The translations under genes and the position numbers were made by a program. The notes below the pieces were generated by a model, which searched no databases, had not been told where the DNA came from, and saw only the letters and a program-made list of their open reading frames with translations. A stretch of DNA of 64,000 nt from Paraburkholderia translucens (lineage in GTDB: Bacteria > Pseudomonadota > Gammaproteobacteria > Burkholderiales > Burkholderiaceae): positions 62,001 through 126,000 of the forward strand of contig NZ_JAJITC010000008.1 in assembly GCF_020881035.1 (NCBI RefSeq), in the 5' to 3' direction. This document shows positions 37,281-49,296 of this stretch, piece by piece (position 1 is the first letter of the stretch; each line of letters begins with the position of its first letter).

Positions 37281-37291
37281 TGGTCTGACCG
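37281..37291. promoter_or_regulatory. Putative GntR/FCD operator, site 1
   Basis: TGGTCTGACCG, 20 bp upstream of the GntR start, fits the FCD-subgroup consensus TnGTnnnACnA except for the last base. It would allow autoregulation. Confidence 0.45.
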
Positions 37292-37440
37292 CAATTCTAT
37301 ACGTGCTCGAGAGAAGGCGCGCCGCGCGGCGCATCCAATCCCCAATCCGACCCGAAATCGCCGAAAAACCAACGGGTAAACACTGTTCGACGAATCCTTG
37401 ACGCGAGTATATCGGCTTCCTAATATTCGCCATAACGATT

Positions 37441-37453
37441 CTGGTCCGACCAG
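37441..37453. promoter_or_regulatory. Putative GntR/FCD operator, site 2 (upstream of dctA)
   Basis: CTGGTCCGACCAG is a perfect palindrome around a central base and fits TnGTnnnACnA exactly. It lies 43 bp before the dctA start. The identical 13-mer recurs at 38841. Confidence 0.65.
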
Positions 37454-37495
37454 TCTGAACAGCGGTCGCCGAGACAACCATCGCAGGAGGAAGCC

Positions 37496-38824
37496 GTGTT
37501 GAAATTCTTCAATTCGCTGTTTGGCCGGGTCGTGATCGCGCTCGTCGCGGGCATCGTGCTCGGTGCCGTGTTTCCGCATTTCGCGCAGTCGCTGCGGCCG
37601 CTCGGTGACGGCTTTCTGAAGCTGATCAAGATGGTGATCGGGCCGATCGTATTCTGCGTCGTGGTGAGCGGCATGGCGCACGCGGGCGATCTGCGCAAGG
37701 TCGGCCGCGTCGGCCTGAAGGCGGTGATCTACTTCGAGGCGATGACGACGATCGCGCTCGTGATCGGCGCGCTGCTCGCTTACGCGACGCGTCCCGGCGC
37801 GGGCATGAACGTGAATCTGAATTCGCTCAATGCGGCGTCGCTCGCGAGCTACGCCGAGCACGCGAAGAGCCTGAAGGACACCGCGGGCTTCCTGCTGAAG
37901 ATCATCCCCGAGACGGCCATCAATGCGTTCGCGACCGGGGACATCCTGCAGATCCTCGTGTTCTCGGTGCTGTTCGGCTCGGCGCTGTCGCTGCTCGGCA
38001 ACCGCGCGCAGCGGGTGAGCGGCTTGATCGATGAGCTGTCGCAGGTGTTCTTTCGCGTGATGGGTTTCATCATCAAGCTCGCACCGCTCGGCGTGCTCGG
38101 CGCGATCGCGTTCACGACCGGCACCTACGGCGTCGAGTCGCTCAAGCAGCTCAGCATGCTCGTGCTGGTGTTTTACGCGAGCTGCGTGGTTTTCGTCGTG
38201 CTCGTGCTCGGCATGGTGATGCGGCTCGCGGGCTTCAGCGTGTTCAAGCTGATCCGCTATCTGCGCGAGGAACTGTCGATCGTGCTCGGCACCGCGTCGT
38301 CCGACGCCGTGCTGCCGCAGGTCATGCGCAAGCTCGAATGGATGGGCGTCAAGGATTCGACTGTCGGCCTCGTGATTCCAACCGGCTACTCGTTCAACCT
38401 CGACGGCTTCTCGATCTATCTAACGCTTGCGGTCATCTTCATCGCGCAGGCGACCAACACGCCGCTGTCGATCCATGACCTGATCGTCGTCGTGCTGGTG
38501 TCACTGGTGACCTCGAAGGGCGCGCACGGCATTCCGGGCTCGGCGATCGTGATTCTCGCCGCGACGCTCTCCGCCATTCCCGCGATTCCGGTGCTCGGCC
38601 TCGTGCTGATTCTGCCGGTCGACTGGTTCGTCGGCATTGCCCGCGCACTGACGAACCTGATCGGCAACTGCGTCGCGACGGTGGTGATCGCCGTATGGGA
38701 AAACGATATCGACAAGGCGCGCGCGCATCGCGTGCTGAATCGCGATGCGGCGCTGCGCTACGTGCCCAGCGTCGACGACACGCGCGTCGAGCCGGGGGTG
38801 ACCGAACCCTCGCCGGCACTCTAA
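37496..38824 (+). CDS. dctA: C4-dicarboxylate:cation symporter DctA
   Basis: Imports succinate, fumarate, malate or related dicarboxylates across the inner membrane. The 442-residue protein has the hydrophobic profile of the DAACS family. Its substrate-binding motifs are nearly those of E. coli Dct[43 protein letters not shown] and [19 protein letters not shown]. The start is GTG 37496 after AGGAGGAA, with an adjacent TTG as an alternative. It is divergent from the GntR regulator and followed by alc, with the same palindrome before each. The ligand here may be a ureide-derived acid or a dicarboxylate produced with it. Confidence 0.92.
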   Translation: MLKFFNSLFGRVVIALVAGIVLGAVFPHFAQSLRPLGDGFLKLIKMVIGPIVFCVVVSGMAHAGDLRKVGRVGLKAVIYFEAMTTIALVIGALLAYATRPGAGMNVNLNSLNAASLASYAEHAKSLKDTAGFLLKIIPETAINAFATGDILQILVFSVLFGSALSLLGNRAQRVSGLIDELSQVFFRVMGFIIKLAPLGVLGAIAFTTGTYGVESLKQLSMLVLVFYASCVVFVVLVLGMVMRLAGFSVFKLIRYLREELSIVLGTASSDAVLPQVMRKLEWMGVKDSTVGLVIPTGYSFNLDGFSIYLTLAVIFIAQATNTPLSIHDLIVVVLVSLVTSKGAHGIPGSAIVILAATLSAIPAIPVLGLVLILPVDWFVGIARALTNLIGNCVATVVIAVWENDIDKARAHRVLNRDAALRYVPSVDDTRVEPGVTEPSPAL

Positions 38825-38840
38825 TGGCGTTGTGCCGGCG

Positions 38841-38853
38841 CTGGTCCGACCAG
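38841..38853. promoter_or_regulatory. Putative GntR/FCD operator, site 3 (upstream of alc)
   Basis: CTGGTCCGACCAG, identical to site 2, lies 16 bp after the dctA stop and 107 bp before the allantoicase start. It is followed at once by ACCA, extending the similarity. Confidence 0.65.
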
Positions 38854-38960
38854 ACCAACCGCTGCCGGTTGAGACACCTTTTGCCGTTTTTCGCGAGCCG
38901 GCGGATGCCGTGACGCCGCCGTCCGTTCCTGACCTCTTCCCTTCTACACCGACCGCTATC

Positions 38961-39971
38961 ATGGCCAACCCGATTCTCGACCCGGACGCTCCTGCCTTCA
39001 CGCGCCGCTATATGAACCTCGCCGATCCGCGCCTCGGCGCAAAGGCGCTGTTCGCGAGCGACGAGTTCTTCGCGCCGAAAGAGCGCATGCTCGACCCGCA
39101 GCCGGCGGTGTTCATCCCCGGCAAATACGACGACCACGGCAAGTGGATGGACGGCTGGGAAACGCGTCGCAAGCGCACGACCGGCCACGACTACTGCGTG
39201 ATCCAGCTTGCGCGGCCGGGCGTCGTGCATGGCGTCGATCTCGATACGAGCCACTTCACCGGCAATTTCCCGCCGGCGGCGTCGCTCGATGCCTGCTATA
39301 GCGACGCGGAGGTGCCGCCCGATCACGCCGACTGGCAACCGCTCGTGGCGGCCACGACGTTGCAGGGCAACCAGCACCACTACGTCGAGGTGAAGGACGC
39401 GCGCCCAGTCACCCATCTGCGCGTGAACCTGTACCCCGACGGCGGGCTCGCACGGCTGCGCGTGTACGGCCAGCCGCAGCGCGACTGGAGCCGCGTCGAG
39501 CGCGGCACGCTGGTCGATCTCGCCGCGATCGAAAATGGCGCATACCTCGTCGCCGCGAACAACCAGCATTTCGGGCCGGCCTCGCAGATGCTGATGCCGG
39601 GCCGCGGCGTCAATATGGGGGACGGTTGGGAGACGCGGCGGCGTCGCGAGCCGGGCAACGACTGGGCGATCGTCGCGCTCGCGCGGCCCGGCGTAATCCA
39701 CAAGATCGAAGTGGACACTGCGCACTTCAAGGGTAACTTCCCGGACCGCTGCTCCCTGCAGGCGGCGTCGGTCACGGGCGGCACCGACGCTTCTCTCGTC
39801 ACGCAAGCGATGTTCTGGCCGGTTCTGCTCGGCGAACAGAAGCTGCAGATGGACCGCGTGCACACGTTCACGGACGACCTCGCCGCGCTCGGGCCGGTCA
39901 CGCACGTGCGCTTGAACATCTTCCCGGACGGCGGCGTGTCGCGCCTGCGGCTGTGGGGCGAGATCGCTTAA
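38961..39971 (+). CDS. alc: Allantoicase (allantoate amidinohydrolase)
   Basis: Hydrolyses allantoate to ureidoglycolate and urea in purine degradation. The 336-residue protein is a tandem duplication, as known for the family. GWETRR occurs at residues 65 and 222, [11 protein letters not shown] and [11 protein letters not shown] follow about 30 residues after each, and each half ends with a [13 protein letters not shown] / [13 protein letters not shown] strand. ATG 38961 ([26 protein letters not shown]) fits the family; no strong ribosome site is seen. It is followed 22 bp later by allA. Confidence 0.96.
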   Translation: MANPILDPDAPAFTRRYMNLADPRLGAKALFASDEFFAPKERMLDPQPAVFIPGKYDDHGKWMDGWETRRKRTTGHDYCVIQLARPGVVHGVDLDTSHFTGNFPPAASLDACYSDAEVPPDHADWQPLVAATTLQGNQHHYVEVKDARPVTHLRVNLYPDGGLARLRVYGQPQRDWSRVERGTLVDLAAIENGAYLVAANNQHFGPASQMLMPGRGVNMGDGWETRRRREPGNDWAIVALARPGVIHKIEVDTAHFKGNFPDRCSLQAASVTGGTDASLVTQAMFWPVLLGEQKLQMDRVHTFTDDLAALGPVTHVRLNIFPDGGVSRLRLWGEIA

Positions 39972-39993
39972 CGTCACCTCATGGAGCGGGAGC

Positions 39994-40506
39994 ATGAAGA
40001 TCTTGCAGATGGAACGACTGACGCGCGCGCGGTTCGCACCGTTCGGCGACGTGATCGAACTCGACGGCGCGCGTCATTTTCCGATCAACGGCGGTACGAC
40101 CGAGCGTTATCACGACCTCGCGCGCATCGACGTGGCGGAGCAGGGCGGCCGGCCGCTCGTCAACCTGTTTCGCGCGCAGCCGCGTGCGCTGCCCGTCGAG
40201 ATCACGATGATGGAGCGGCATCCGCTCGGCAGCCAGGCTTTCATTCCCTTACGCGCGGGCCGTTATCTGGTGGTGGTCGCGCCCGCCGGCGAATTCGACG
40301 CCGCGCGGATGCGCGCGTTCTGGACCGACGCGTGGCAGGGCGTCAATTACGCGAAAGGGGTCTGGCACCATCCGTTGCTCGCGTTGGATCAGGTCAGCGA
40401 TTTCATCGTCATCGATCGGGGCGGCGACGCGGCGAACTGCGACGAACTGCAATTGGCAGAGCCGTGGCGGCTCGCATTCGAGCCGAGCATGGAACTGACC
40501 GAATAG
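39994..40506 (+). CDS. allA: Ureidoglycolate lyase
   Basis: Splits ureidoglycolate into glyoxylate and urea, the step after allantoicase. The 170-residue cupin-like protein starts [22 protein letters not shown] and shows [34 protein letters not shown] and DFIVIDRGG, all AllA hallmarks. GGGAGC precedes the ATG. With alc it forms a two-gene ureide operon; urease and allantoinase are not in the window. Confidence 0.96.
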   Translation: MKILQMERLTRARFAPFGDVIELDGARHFPINGGTTERYHDLARIDVAEQGGRPLVNLFRAQPRALPVEITMMERHPLGSQAFIPLRAGRYLVVVAPAGEFDAARMRAFWTDAWQGVNYAKGVWHHPLLALDQVSDFIVIDRGGDAANCDELQLAEPWRLAFEPSMELTE

Positions 40507-40529
40507 CGGAATTTGCAGCCGCATGGACA

Positions 40530-40567
40530 AAAAAGGCCCGGCCGATCCCCATCGGCCGGGCCTTTTT
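40530..40567 (+). terminator. Bidirectional terminator between allA and fur
   Basis: A 16-bp perfect stem, aaaaggcccggccgat / atcggccgggcctttt, with a CCCC loop and flanking A and T runs, serves both convergent genes. Confidence 0.93.
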
Positions 40568-40608
40568 CGACGTGCCTAACCGCATGCCTTGACGCGGCCA
40601 GCGGCTCG

Positions 40609-41037
40609 TCAGTGCTTGCGGTGCGGGCAATTCTCCTTCGTACACGCCCCATACAGCGCCAGCGCGTGTTCCTGCAACTTGAAGCCGCGGGCCTTGGCGA
40701 TGGACTGCTGACGGCTTTCGATCTCGGGGTCGAAAAATTCTTCGACCAGCCCGCAATCGAGGCACACGAGGTGGTCGTGGTGTGACCCCTCGTTCAGTTC
40801 GAACACCGCCTTGCCCGATTCGAAATTGCTGCGCGAGAGCAGGCCGGCCTGCTCGAACTGCGTCAGCACGCGATACACGGTGGCGAGACCGATATCGACT
40901 TCTTCGTGCAGGAGGTTGCGGTACACATCTTCGGCGGTCAGGTGACGTACCGGGCTATGCTGAAAAATCTCAAGGATTTTGAGGCGCGGAAGGGTCGCCT
41001 TGAGCCCGATATTCTTGAGATCGGTTGGATTGGTCAT
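40609..41037 (-). CDS. fur: Ferric uptake regulator Fur
   Basis: Iron-responsive repressor of iron uptake genes. The 142-residue protein has the winged-helix start [18 protein letters not shown], the DNA-recognition part [20 protein letters not shown], and the metal sites in [19 protein letters not shown] and [11 protein letters not shown]. The last contains the C-terminal cysteine pair. It is divergent from bamE, the conserved fur-bamE arrangement of beta-proteobacteria. AGGGA lies upstream of the ATG. Confidence 0.97.
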   Translation of the reverse strand: MTNPTDLKNIGLKATLPRLKILEIFQHSPVRHLTAEDVYRNLLHEEVDIGLATVYRVLTQFEQAGLLSRSNFESGKAVFELNEGSHHDHLVCLDCGLVEEFFDPEIESRQQSIAKARGFKLQEHALALYGACTKENCPHRKH

Positions 41038-41190
41038 GACAAGGGATCCCTAGAGTACAATGCTGGGCTCTCATAGTAATGTGTTTTTGCCGTTCTGGTC
41101 ATCTTCGATGGAATGAGCGCGGCCCACAAGCGGGCCCGCACGGTGAGTGAAATGATTTCTAAATCTCAATTGATCTACCGGGGGAGCCGC
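41038..41190. promoter_or_regulatory. Divergent fur-bamE promoter region
   Basis: About 150 bp, more AT-rich at its fur side. TACAAT (41056-41061) reads toward bamE and TACTAT toward fur. No consensus -35 or recognisable Fur box is seen. Confidence 0.35.
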
Positions 41191-42042
41191 ATGCGGGGTA
41201 CCTTGATCGCTGTTGCGACTGTCGCGGTTCTTGCCGGATGTTCCACGTACGACAGCCTCACCCAGCGTGTTGCCCAACGCATTACGCCGTATCGGATCAC
41301 GGTCGTGCAAGGTAACTTCGTGTCGCAGGAAATGGCCAACCAGATGAAGGTCGGTATGACGCGCGCGCAGGTGCGTCAGCTACTCGGCACGCCGCTGTTG
41401 ACCGACATGTTCCACGCGGATCGCTGGGATTACGTGTTCTATTTCAAGCGCGGCTCGACTTCGATCGTGCAGCAGCGTGACTTCGTGGTGTTCTTCTCGG
41501 GCGACCTCGTCACCCACTGGACGGGCGGCGAAGATCTGCCGACCAATCTCGAATTGCTGGCTGAAATCGACGGCGACCGCAGTGGCCGTCGCCCGAACGC
41601 GACGCCGCCGCGCGCGGCGAGCGCAGCCGAGGCTGCCGGCGCCGTGGCCGCGAGCGACGCAGCCGCCGCGAGCGCGGCCGCTGCTGCAGCAGCGCCCCCC
41701 ACTGTGGATACGACACGCTCGCCGTCAGTCGAAGGCGCCGCGCAGGCCGCCACGCCGTCCACGGACGCCAACGCGGAAGCCGCCGAGGCCGCCAATCGTG
41801 CGACGAGCGCGGTGTCGACGCCGAAGGGCGCGCCGTCCGTGCGTTCAGCCGTGCCGAGAGCGGGGGCCGGCGGAATTCCGACTCGAGGTCCGACGGCCGG
41901 TGGCCAGCCGCAGTTGCAGTTCAAACGTCAGCCGCCGCCGGCTCCGGAGAACGAGAGCAACCCGGTCGGACCGACGGGCTCGCAAGACAGTGGCAGCCCG
42001 GGGCAGACCGGTTCGCCGTCAACATCGGGAACGGGCAACTGA
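41191..42042 (+). CDS. bamE: Outer membrane assembly lipoprotein BamE with long C-terminal extension
   Basis: Lipoprotein of the BAM complex that inserts outer-membrane beta-barrels. The lipobox VAVLAGC puts lipid on C17. The SmpA/OmlA domain spans about residues 25-128, with [37 protein letters not shown] in it. The remaining 150 or so residues are Ala/Pro/Ser/Thr-rich and probably disordered, far beyond the 110-180 residues of most BamE proteins. ATG 41191 has GGGGAG six bases upstream; ATG 41152 is an alternative that would add 13 residues ahead of the signal peptide. Confidence 0.93.
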   Translation: MRGTLIAVATVAVLAGCSTYDSLTQRVAQRITPYRITVVQGNFVSQEMANQMKVGMTRAQVRQLLGTPLLTDMFHADRWDYVFYFKRGSTSIVQQRDFVVFFSGDLVTHWTGGEDLPTNLELLAEIDGDRSGRRPNATPPRAASAAEAAGAVAASDAAAASAAAAAAAPPTVDTTRSPSVEGAAQAATPSTDANAEAAEAANRATSAVSTPKGAPSVRSAVPRAGAGGIPTRGPTAGGQPQLQFKRQPPPAPENESNPVGPTGSQDSGSPGQTGSPSTSGTGN

Positions 42043-42370
42043 TTCGCCTGCCGGTGTCGTTGTGAGGCGGGCTGCGCACTCCGTGCGCTGCGCCCGCCGG
42101 ATGTTTGTAGGTCCGGCGATCGGTGAGACCGGAAAAGTACTGCTTGGGCCGCCTGCATGTGGTGCCACAATAGGCTGCAACGCTTACCCGGCTGAGCGGA
42201 CCGGACGGTCCGCCACCCGCTTTGCCGTCAGGAGCGAGTCGGCTGATTTTGCCGCCGGATCTTGCTGCCTGCCGCTGCTTGTCCCTGTCTCTACCGGCCG
42301 CGATCCGGCACACTGGTCGGTGCGTTTGCCGGGCTCCATCCCGGTTGACTCTTTTCGAATCCTCATCGTC
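42043..42370 (+). other. Intergenic region between bamE and dapB
   Basis: No gene seen. A two-part hairpin (ggcgggc/gcccgcc, with an inner gcgcac/gtgcgc) at 42066-42098 may end bamE transcription, but no T-run follows. The rest shows no clear promoter or repeat. The dapB reading frame is open through this stretch without family similarity. Confidence 0.5.
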
Positions 42371-43168
42371 ATGAAAATTGCCATTGCTGGCGCATCGGGC
42401 CGTATGGGCCGCATGCTGATCGAAACCGTCCTGAACGATGCCGACGTCACGCTGTCGGGCGCGCTCTGCCGCGCAGGCGCGCCGCAGCTGGGTCAGGACG
42501 CCGGCGCGTTTTTGGGCAAAGAGACCGGCGTGCTGCTGTCCGACGACATCGAACGGGTGTTCGCCGAATCCGACTACCTGATCGACTTCACGCGCCCCGA
42601 CGCGACGCTCGCGCATCTCGAAGCCGCACAGCGCCACAACGTGAAAATGGTGATCGGCACGACCGGCTTCGACAACGGGCAAAAAGCGCAGCTGCGCGCG
42701 GCGGCGGAGAAGATCGGCGTCGTGTTCGCGTCGAACATGAGCGTCGGCGTGAACGTCACGCTGAAGCTGCTCGAATATGCGGCGCGGCACTTCTCGACCG
42801 GCTACGACATCGAGATCATCGAAGCGCATCATCGCCATAAGGTCGACGCGCCGTCCGGCACCGCGCTGACGATGGGCGAAGTCATCGCCAACGCGCTCGG
42901 CCGCAATCTCGACGACTGCGCGGTCTACGGTCGCGAAGGCGTAACCGGCGAGCGCGATCCGTCGACGATCGGCTTCTCGGCGATTCGCGGCGGCGACATC
43001 GTCGGCGATCATACGGTGCTGTTCGCAGGCATCGGCGAGCGTATCGAGATCACGCACAAGTCGGCGAGCCGGTTGTCATATGCACAAGGCGCGCTTCGTG
43101 CTGTACGCTTCCTCGAAGGCCACGACAACGGCTTCTTCGACATGCAGGACGTGCTCGGCCTGCGTTGA
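42371..43168 (+). CDS. dapB: 4-hydroxy-tetrahydrodipicolinate reductase
   Basis: NAD(P)H-dependent reductase of the lysine/diaminopimelate pathway. The 265-residue protein starts [18 protein letters not shown] (nucleotide loop) and has the active-site motif [21 protein letters not shown], plus [10 protein letters not shown] and [18 protein letters not shown] 42371 gives the standard N-terminus; the much longer open frame upstream belongs to the bamE antiphase and is ignored. An ExbB-like gene follows after 78 bp. Confidence 0.97.
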   Translation: MKIAIAGASGRMGRMLIETVLNDADVTLSGALCRAGAPQLGQDAGAFLGKETGVLLSDDIERVFAESDYLIDFTRPDATLAHLEAAQRHNVKMVIGTTGFDNGQKAQLRAAAEKIGVVFASNMSVGVNVTLKLLEYAARHFSTGYDIEIIEAHHRHKVDAPSGTALTMGEVIANALGRNLDDCAVYGREGVTGERDPSTIGFSAIRGGDIVGDHTVLFAGIGERIEITHKSASRLSYAQGALRAVRFLEGHDNGFFDMQDVLGLR

Positions 43169-43246
43169 GCAGAGCCTGTTGCGCATAGGCGGGGCGTCGC
43201 ATCCCGAGCGCGCCCTCCCGAAGTCACTTTCCCCCGGCGAGGTCAG

Positions 43247-43966
43247 ATGGCAGGCAACAGCGGCATCATCCATTACCTGCAAACGAGCGACGCGCTCACG
43301 CATGGCGTCGCCTATGTGCTGCTGGCCATGTCGATTGCGAGCTGGTGCTTCCTGATCGTCAAGAGCTGGATTCTGACGCGCGCGAAACGCCAGGCCAAGC
43401 GGGCCATCGCGCGCTTCTGGCAGGCGCCGACGCTCGCCGAAGGCGTCGCCATACTGCGCCGCACCGACCGCGAGCGCGTTTTCGCGCCGCTCGCCGAAGC
43501 AGCGCTCCATGCGGCCGAGGTCGATATTCCGGGCGCGCTGCTCGCGCGCGTCGAGCGTAGCGAACGGGTGCTGCGCGCGCTGCGCCAGGCGCTCAACGCG
43601 TCGCAGCGGCGGCTCGAATTCGGTCAGGTGCTGCTCGCGTCGGTCGGTAGCACCGCGCCGTTCGTGGGTCTGCTCGGCACCGTCTGGGGCATCTATCACG
43701 CGCTCGGCAGCATCGCGGCGAGCGGGCAGGCGCAGATCGAGAGTGTCGCGGGACCGGTCGGCGAGGCGCTGATCATGACCGCGTTCGGTCTGGTGGTCGC
43801 GATTCCGGCGGTGCTCGCGTACAACGTGCTGGGGCGCCTCGTGCGGCAATTGTGCGAGGACCTGGACGGCTTCGCGCACGATCTGCACGCGTACGTGTGC
43901 GGGCCGGCCGAGCATGCAGCGACGCCGCCGCGCGCGCAGCAGGCGGCGCACGAGGCGCAGCGCTGA
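43247..43966 (+). CDS. MotA/TolQ/ExbB-family proton channel protein
   Basis: Inner membrane proton channel subunit that, with an ExbD/TolR partner, energises outer-membrane processes. The 239-residue protein has three hydrophobic segments: YVLLAMSIASWCFLIVKSW, then FGQVLLASVGSTAPFVGLLGTVWGIYHAL, then ALIMTAFGLVVAIPAVLAYNVL. These hold the family motifs GLLGTVWGI and TAFGLVVAIPA. GAGG precedes the ATG. The ExbD-like gene follows after 82 bp. No tonB or tolA/tolB is nearby, so ExbB and TolQ roles cannot be separated by context. Confidence 0.92.
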   Translation: MAGNSGIIHYLQTSDALTHGVAYVLLAMSIASWCFLIVKSWILTRAKRQAKRAIARFWQAPTLAEGVAILRRTDRERVFAPLAEAALHAAEVDIPGALLARVERSERVLRALRQALNASQRRLEFGQVLLASVGSTAPFVGLLGTVWGIYHALGSIAASGQAQIESVAGPVGEALIMTAFGLVVAIPAVLAYNVLGRLVRQLCEDLDGFAHDLHAYVCGPAEHAATPPRAQQAAHEAQR

Positions 43967-44048
43967 CGTGCCACCCGGCGAGTGCGGCATGGCGCGGCGA
44001 ACGACGCACGGCACATCGCACAAGCAGGCTCAAACGCAAGGAGGCGAC

Positions 44049-44480
44049 ATGGCATTCGGCGGACTCGAAAAGAAGCAGACGGCCGCGCCGATGGCCGAGA
44101 TCAACATGACGCCGCTGATCGACGTGATGCTGGTGCTGCTGGTGATTTTCATCATCACCGCGCCACTGTTCTCGCACGCGATCCGGCTCGATCTGCCGAA
44201 GGTCGCGGCGGCGCCCGCGCGTCAGACCCCGCAGACCATTTCCCTTTCCATCGACGCAGCCGGCAAGCTGTACTGGAACGGCAAGCCGATCACGCTCGCG
44301 CAGATGCGCGCGCAGTTCGCGCAGGCCGGCAAGCAGGCGGACCAGCCGGACATCCAGCTACGCGCGGAGCGTTCGACGCGCTACGAGGTGATCGCGCAGG
44401 TGATGGGCGCCGCGCAGCAGGCGGGGCTCGAGCGGATCGGCTTCGTGACCGACCCGCCGCCGCCCGCCGCGCAGCACTGA
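44049..44480 (+). CDS. ExbD/TolR-family biopolymer transport protein
   Basis: Partner of the preceding proton channel. The 143-residue protein has a short cytoplasmic start (MAFGGLEKKQTAAPMAEINM), one membrane helix, LIDVMLVLLVIFIITAP, with the conserved aspartate that carries protons, and a periplasmic domain (ISLSIDAAGKLYWNGKPI, ERSTRYEVIAQVMGAAQQAGLERIGFVTD). AAGGAGG lies six bases before the ATG. The frame upstream overlaps the gap and the exbB end and is not coding. Confidence 0.92.
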   Translation: MAFGGLEKKQTAAPMAEINMTPLIDVMLVLLVIFIITAPLFSHAIRLDLPKVAAAPARQTPQTISLSIDAAGKLYWNGKPITLAQMRAQFAQAGKQADQPDIQLRAERSTRYEVIAQVMGAAQQAGLERIGFVTDPPPPAAQH

Positions 44481-44520
44481 GCGCCGCCGGGCGCGCACCA
44501 CGTCCACGAATCCGGCATAA

Positions 44521-47253
<2,733 letters not shown>

Positions 47254-47342
47254 CGTTTCCACACCTTGATCCGGCAGATGGAACGCCGCCCGCCCGGCGG
47301 CGTTCCTCGGCACCGCGAATCCACTGCGAACCGGGAGCGAAT

Positions 47343-47894
47343 GTGACTCGCAGATCGTTTTTGACGCTCGCTTGCAGCGTATTGATGTTGTCGGCCTGTG
47401 GCTTCCAGTTGCGCGGCCAGCAGGACTTCGCGTTCAAGCGCCTCTATGTGTCGGGCGGCTCGCCCGCGGCCATGGCGCGCTTCACGCGTATGGTGCAGGG
47501 CGGCAGCGACACCGTGGTGGTCAGCTCGCCCGCCAATGCCGACGCGATCCTGCAGATCACGCAGAACCGCAACGTCAGCACGCTGACGCTGAATTCGCTG
47601 GGCGTCGTCGCCGAGTATCAGCTGAATCTGCAGATGAACTACACGCTGACCGGCAAGGACGGTACCGTGCTGATCCCAGGCAGCGTGATCGCGCTGAACC
47701 GCGCAATGACCTATAGCGACCAGTTCTCGCAGGCGAAGGCCGCCGAGTCCGACATCCTGTTCGCCGACATGGAGAACGACGCGGTCGATCAGCTGATCCG
47801 CCGTCTCGGCGTGGTGCGCTCGCTGCATCCGACGCCGGCGGAAGCCGTGCCGGCCATCGCGCCGCGCGCACCGCTGCCGCCGCCGCCGCTGTGA
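47343..47894 (+). CDS. lptE: LPS assembly lipoprotein LptE
   Basis: Outer-membrane lipoprotein that plugs LptD and helps insert lipopolysaccharide. The 183-residue precursor starts at GTG 47343, six bases after GGGAG, and has a signal peptide ending in the lipobox LMLSAC. The mature part begins GFQLRGQQDFAFKRLYVSG, the LptE signature. A short Pro-rich tail ends the protein. Position between leuS and holA is the classical lptE location. Confidence 0.95.
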   Translation: MTRRSFLTLACSVLMLSACGFQLRGQQDFAFKRLYVSGGSPAAMARFTRMVQGGSDTVVVSSPANADAILQITQNRNVSTLTLNSLGVVAEYQLNLQMNYTLTGKDGTVLIPGSVIALNRAMTYSDQFSQAKAAESDILFADMENDAVDQLIRRLGVVRSLHPTPAEAVPAIAPRAPLPPPPL

Positions 47895-47948
47895 GCGCCG
47901 CGCCGTTCGTGAGTCGTCGAATCTCATCCATCCCGTCAACCGCCAGCC

Positions 47949-49076
47949 ATGCAACTGCGACCTGACGCGCTCGAAGCACATCTTGCCAAGGGCCTCGCCG
48001 GACTGTACGTCGTGTACGGCGACGAGCACCTGCTCGCGCAGGAAGCCTGTGACCGCATCCGCGCGGCGGCTCGTGCGGCAGGCTTCACCGACCGCTCGGT
48101 GTTCACGGTCGAGCGCGGTTTCGACTGGAGTTCGCTGCTCGGCGCGAGCCAGTCGATGTCGCTGTTCGGCGACCGGCAACTCGTCGAGTTGCGCATTCCG
48201 TCGGGCAAGCCGGGCAAGGAGGGCGCCGATGCGTTGAAGGTGCTCGCCTCGACCGTCAACGCCGACGTGCTGACGATGATCGCGCTGCCGCGCCTCGACG
48301 CGGCCACGCAGAAGTCGGCGTGGTTCACCGCGCTCGCCGATGCCGGTGTCGCGCTGAAGATCGATCCGGTCGAGCGCGCACAGCTGCCGAACTGGGTCGG
48401 GCAGCGGCTAGCGGCCCAAGGTCAGCGCGTCGCGGCCGGCGAGGAAGGGCGGCGCGCGCTGGCGTTCATCGTCGAGCGCGTCGAGGGCAATCTGCTCGCC
48501 GCACATCAGGAAATCCAGAAGCTCGGGCTGCTGTATCCGAGCGGCTCGCTGAGCTTCGATCAGGTGCAGGACGCAGTGCTCAACGTCGCGCGCTACGACG
48601 TGTTCAAGCTCAACGAGGCGATGCTCGCGGGCGACGTCGGCCGTCTCGCGCGCATGCTCGACGGGCTGCGCGGCGAAGGCGAGGCCGCGGTGCTCGTGCT
48701 GTGGGCCGTCGTCGAGGAAGTGCGCACGCTGCTGCGGATCAAGCGCGGCGTCGCGGCCGGCAAGCCGCTGGCGATGCTCACCCGAGAGAACCGCGTGTGG
48801 GGTCCGCGCGAGCGGCTGATCGGACCGGCGCTGTCGCGCGTCAGCGAAGCGGCGCTCGAGAACGCGCTCGCGCTGGCGGCGCGGCTCGACCGGCAGGTGA
48901 AGGGTCTGTCGGGCGGCACGCCGGGCAATCATCGCAACGATCCCCCGCCCGATCCGTGGGACGGCCTGTTCGAGCTCGCCATGACGGTGGCCGCGCCGAA
49001 ATCGACGGCGGCATCGCCAGTGCCGCCGCCGCGACCTCGAGCGCCAACCGCGGCGCCAACCCGGCGGCCAGTCTGA
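47949..49076 (+). CDS. holA: DNA polymerase III delta subunit
   Basis: Clamp-loader subunit that opens the beta clamp. The 375-residue protein starts MQLRPDALEAHLAKGLAGLYVVYGDEHLLAQEACDRIR, then has the FTVERGFDWSSLLGASQSMSLFGDRQLVELRIP region, the mid-domain QEIQKLGLLYPSGSLSFDQVQDAVLNVARYDVFKL and a helical C-terminal collar domain. A Pro/Arg-rich tail of about 25 residues closes it. It follows lptE after 54 bp. Confidence 0.96.
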   Translation: MQLRPDALEAHLAKGLAGLYVVYGDEHLLAQEACDRIRAAARAAGFTDRSVFTVERGFDWSSLLGASQSMSLFGDRQLVELRIPSGKPGKEGADALKVLASTVNADVLTMIALPRLDAATQKSAWFTALADAGVALKIDPVERAQLPNWVGQRLAAQGQRVAAGEEGRRALAFIVERVEGNLLAAHQEIQKLGLLYPSGSLSFDQVQDAVLNVARYDVFKLNEAMLAGDVGRLARMLDGLRGEGEAAVLVLWAVVEEVRTLLRIKRGVAAGKPLAMLTRENRVWGPRERLIGPALSRVSEAALENALALAARLDRQVKGLSGGTPGNHRNDPPPDPWDGLFELAMTVAAPKSTAASPVPPPRPRAPTAAPTRRPV

Positions 49077-49223
49077 CGCGAGCAATCGCATTGCAAGCGC
49101 CAGTCGTTCCGCTCGCGGGCCAGCGCGTTTCACCTGCCGCCCGCTCGACGCAACGCATCGGCGAACCCGCGACAGCTCATCGCACCCGCAGCCCGCGCGC
49201 GAGCAAAGCCCCAATACCCGACT

Positions 49224-49229
49224 TACAAT
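49224..49229 (+). promoter_or_regulatory. proA: Possible -10 box for proA
   Basis: TACAAT in the holA-proA gap, 68 bp before the proA start; the -35 is not clear. Confidence 0.3.
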
Positions 49230-49296
49230 CGCTTGATCTTTCGCTAATCTTGCCCGACCACCGCACACCAACGTGCGGGGCATCACGAGAATGACC

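Noticed and set aside
37262..37861. Upstream extension of the GntR regulator to 428 codons
   Set aside because: It runs through the divergent promoter region and antisense to dctA; the GntR family start is at 37261.
40530..40567. Long A/T-flanked palindrome as a recombination or attachment site
   Set aside because: It has all features of a bidirectional terminator between convergent allA and fur, and no integrase or direct repeat is nearby.
41477..42370. Upstream extension of dapB to 563 codons
   Set aside because: It lies out of frame inside bamE and is Arg/Pro-rich; DapB is complete from 42371.
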